Origin: Acidimicrobiales bacterium
Lineage (GTDB): Bacteria; Actinomycetota; Acidimicrobiia; Acidimicrobiales; SHLQ01
DNA: 64,000 bases
Direction: 5' to 3'
Assembly: GCA_020628865.1 (NCBI GenBank)
Contig: JAHDEJ010000007.1
Location: forward strand, 37,622 to 101,621
Shown: piece by piece, positions 62,340 to 64,000 of the stretch
How the letters are laid out: each line of letters begins with the position of its first letter
Position numbering within the stretch: the first letter of the stretch is position 1
Translations under genes and position numbers: made by a program
The notes under the pieces: generated by a model
Database searches by the model: none
Told to the model about the DNA's origin: nothing
What the model saw: the letters and a program-made list of their open reading frames with translations, nothing else

Positions 62340-63686
62340 ATGGACGAGGACCTGCTGGCCACTGCGGCCGCCCGAGCGATTGCCTACACCCGCGAACGCA
62401 ACGAGCGGCCGGTGTTCCCCGACGGCGAGGCCGTGTCGGGCCTGAGCGCATTCGTCGAGCCGCTGCCAACGACTGGCACCGATCCGCATGACGTCCTCGC
62501 CCTCCTCGATTCGGCGGGTTCTCCGGGAACCGTCGTGTCCGGGGCCGGGCAGTACTTCGGTTTCGTCACGGGCGGAACGTTGCCCGTTGGGCTCGCCGCA
62601 TCGTGGCTGGTGACCGCCTGGGATCAGAACGCCGCGCTGGGTGTGATGTCACCGACCGCTGGGGTGCTCGACACCGTGGCAGGGGCATGGTTGGTTCGGC
62701 TTCTCGGTCTGCCAACGGGAACACAACACACCTTCGTGTCCGGCACGTCCTCGGCGAACGCTGCATGCCTTGCGACCGCTCGTGACCGGTTGCTTCACGA
62801 CATGGGCCACGACTCGGTCGAAGACGGCGTGTTCGGGGCACCGCCGTTTCGAGTCGTCGTGAGCGAGGCCGCACATTCGAGTGTGGTCAAGGCCCTCGGC
62901 GTCGTCGGTCTGGGGCGAAGCGCCGTTGTCTCGGTGGAAGCCGACGAACAGGGCCGTCTCCGAGCTGACGCGCTGCCCCCCGCCGGCGAGCCGACGCTCG
63001 TGGTGCTGCAGGCCGGGAACGTGAACAGCGGGGCCTTCGACCCGTTCGATGAGGTCGCAGAACACTTCGCCGGAACCCCGCATTGGATCCATATCGATGG
63101 AGCGTTCGGGCTGTGGGCGGCGGCCAGTGCAGACCGGAGGCCGCTGACCACGGGCATGGACCGTGCCCACTCGTGGGCGGTCGACATGCACAAATGGCTC
63201 AATGTGAGCTACGACTCAGCCGTGGCGTTCGTCCGCGAATCAGCCGATGTGGCGAGAACCTTTCGTGTCGGCGCCTCCTACCTTCCGAACGGGGCGCATC
63301 TCGACCCGGTGCACCGAGGACCGGACATGTCCCAACGCGCACGAGCGGCCGAGACCTGGGCTGTGCTGAAGAGCCTGGGGGCGGAAGGCGTGGAGGAACT
63401 GATCGATCGGTGCTGCCGCCACGCCCGTGCGTTGGGGGAGGGACTCGCTGCCGCAGGATTCCGCGTGCACAACGACGTCGTGCTGAACCAGGTGATGGTG
63501 AGCCTCGGCACCGATGAGGAAACCGAACGACTGCTCAACGACGTCGCCCGGTCGGGGACCATGTGGGCGGGCGGTTCCGAGTTCAACGGCGTCCGCGTGA
63601 TGCGCCTGAGTGTGTCGGGATGGGCGACCACCGACGACGACATCGAGGAGAGCATCGCCACGCTCACCGCGTTGGCTGGAGGGTGA
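62340..63686 (+). CDS. PLP-dependent group II decarboxylase-like enzyme
   Basis: 448 residues, fold-type I. GQYFGFVTGGTLPVGLAASWL and QHTFVSGTSSANAACLATARDR are typical of aromatic or glutamate decarboxylase-like proteins. WIHIDGAFGLWAA supplies the PLP aspartate, and SWAVDMHKWLNVSYDSAV the PLP lysine. The preceding residue is His as in true decarboxylases. The substrate could be an aromatic amino acid, cysteine-type or another; nothing local decides. Leaderless start. Confidence 0.88.
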   Translation: MDEDLLATAAARAIAYTRERNERPVFPDGEAVSGLSAFVEPLPTTGTDPHDVLALLDSAGSPGTVVSGAGQYFGFVTGGTLPVGLAASWLVTAWDQNAALGVMSPTAGVLDTVAGAWLVRLLGLPTGTQHTFVSGTSSANAACLATARDRLLHDMGHDSVEDGVFGAPPFRVVVSEAAHSSVVKALGVVGLGRSAVVSVEADEQGRLRADALPPAGEPTLVVLQAGNVNSGAFDPFDEVAEHFAGTPHWIHIDGAFGLWAAASADRRPLTTGMDRAHSWAVDMHKWLNVSYDSAVAFVRESADVARTFRVGASYLPNGAHLDPVHRGPDMSQRARAAETWAVLKSLGAEGVEELIDRCCRHARALGEGLAAAGFRVHNDVVLNQVMVSLGTDEETERLLNDVARSGTMWAGGSEFNGVRVMRLSVSGWATTDDDIEESIATLTALAGG

Positions 63687-63724
63687 CTGCGGGCCCGCTG
63701 AACAGGTGAGGAACAGCGGAGGAT

Positions 63725-63741
63725 CGGGGCATGCCGCCCCG
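63725..63741 (+). terminator. hairpin after the decarboxylase gene
   Basis: CGGGGC-ATGCC-GCCCCG, 6-bp stem, 39 nt after the stop. A palindrome GCGGGCCCGC also lies close to the stop. Confidence 0.45.
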
Positions 63742-63792
63742 CCAATGGCGCGTTTCGGGTCCATGCAACTTCGCATGAAAGGAAACCCCCCG

Positions 63793-64000
63793 ATGAAGAA
63801 TCTCTCCAAGTTCCGCCAACTTCTGCTCGTATTCGCGGCCCTCACCCTCGTGGCCGCAGCGTGCGGCTCCGACACCGTCGTATCCGATGCCGGCAACGAA
63901 GCCGTCGCAGAGGACGACGCCATGGAAGATGACGCCATGGAGGACGACGCCATGGAGGACGACGCCATGGAGGACGACGCCATGGAGGACGACGCCATGG
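63793..64000 (+). CDS. lipoprotein with acidic pentapeptide repeats, cut by the window edge
   Basis: Starts at ATG 63793 with AAAGGA upstream. Residues 1-24 form a lipoprotein signal (FRQLLLVFAALTLVAAAC, Cys24). After about 16 residues the frame enters repeats of D-D-A-M-E that run to the end of the window. The repeat is probably a flexible acidic spacer to a surface domain that lies outside. The domain is unknown; fasciclin-type or binding-protein domains are possible guesses. Confidence 0.75.
   Translation, partial: MKNLSKFRQLLLVFAALTLVAAACGSDTVVSDAGNEAVAEDDAMEDDAMEDDAMEDDAMEDDAMEDDAM
63913..64000 (+). repeat. 15-bp in-frame tandem repeat
   Basis: Unit GACGACGCCATGGAG, nearly six copies to the window end, the first two with single-base variants (GAA, GAT). 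It encodes DDAME and can vary in number without frameshift. Confidence 0.95.

Overview
The window is high-GC DNA from an actinomycete. A WhiB-like protein, a Rho factor with a long charged insertion, leaderless transcription starts and the local gene order (argS-lysA, hom-thrC-rho-rpmE-prfA-prmC, glyA, an undecaprenyl-phosphate sugar transferase, an eleven-gene ATP synthase operon) suggest the class Acidimicrobiia, Ilumatobacter-like. That placement is inference from gene content; no marker phylogeny was possible.

Positions 1 to about 26,220 are the right part of a prophage integrated in a tRNA-Arg(CCG) gene (26221-26292, minus strand). A tyrosine integrase gene (24743-26119) abuts the tRNA 3' end. 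The left prophage end lies outside the window. Most phage genes are leftward operons of tightly overlapping genes. They include a metallophosphoesterase, a MazG-like protein, a SLOG-like protein, both terminase subunits, two ParB-like proteins, a DNA modification enzyme interrupted by an intein, a tRNA-Pro-like gene, a DUF488-like and a DUF4262-like protein, replication proteins and an XRE repressor. Rightward genes include excisionase-like, RusA and WhiB proteins plus scattered single genes for secreted or membrane products. No portal, capsid or tail gene was recognised.

The most unusual feature is a family of about ten near-identical leftward promoters in the prophage. Each carries a box GACAT-nn-TGATACG that spans the -35 element and the start of the spacer. 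A -10 hexamer follows at exactly 17 bp from the -35. In five cases the next possible transcription start falls on the A of an ATG, and in one case on the first base of the tRNA. This points to coordinated leaderless transcription. A second unusual item is a D12-type adenine methyltransferase fused to a Mom-like C-terminal part, with a 258-residue intein inside its catalytic motif.

From 26,397 on the DNA is chromosomal. argS and lysA are followed by a PqqD-like protein and an NTP_transf_5-type nucleotidyltransferase, convergent with a membrane-anchored Ser/Thr kinase. Then come hom, thrC, rho, rpmE, an unknown gene, prfA and prmC. A leftward block from 48,195 to 39,765 holds CDP-sugar genes (rfbG, a cupin, an oxidoreductase, an rfbC-like epimerase, and separately rfbF) together with a GNAT/LuxI-fold-like protein and a PAS-GGDEF-EAL protein. 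glyA, a WecA/TagO-like transferase, two exported proteins and a CaiB-type CoA-transferase lead to the atp operon (53,574-61,655). That operon has two b-type subunit genes and a perfect CRP-type palindrome upstream. The window ends with a hypothetical gene, a PLP-dependent decarboxylase and the start of a lipoprotein gene built on a 15-bp tandem repeat.
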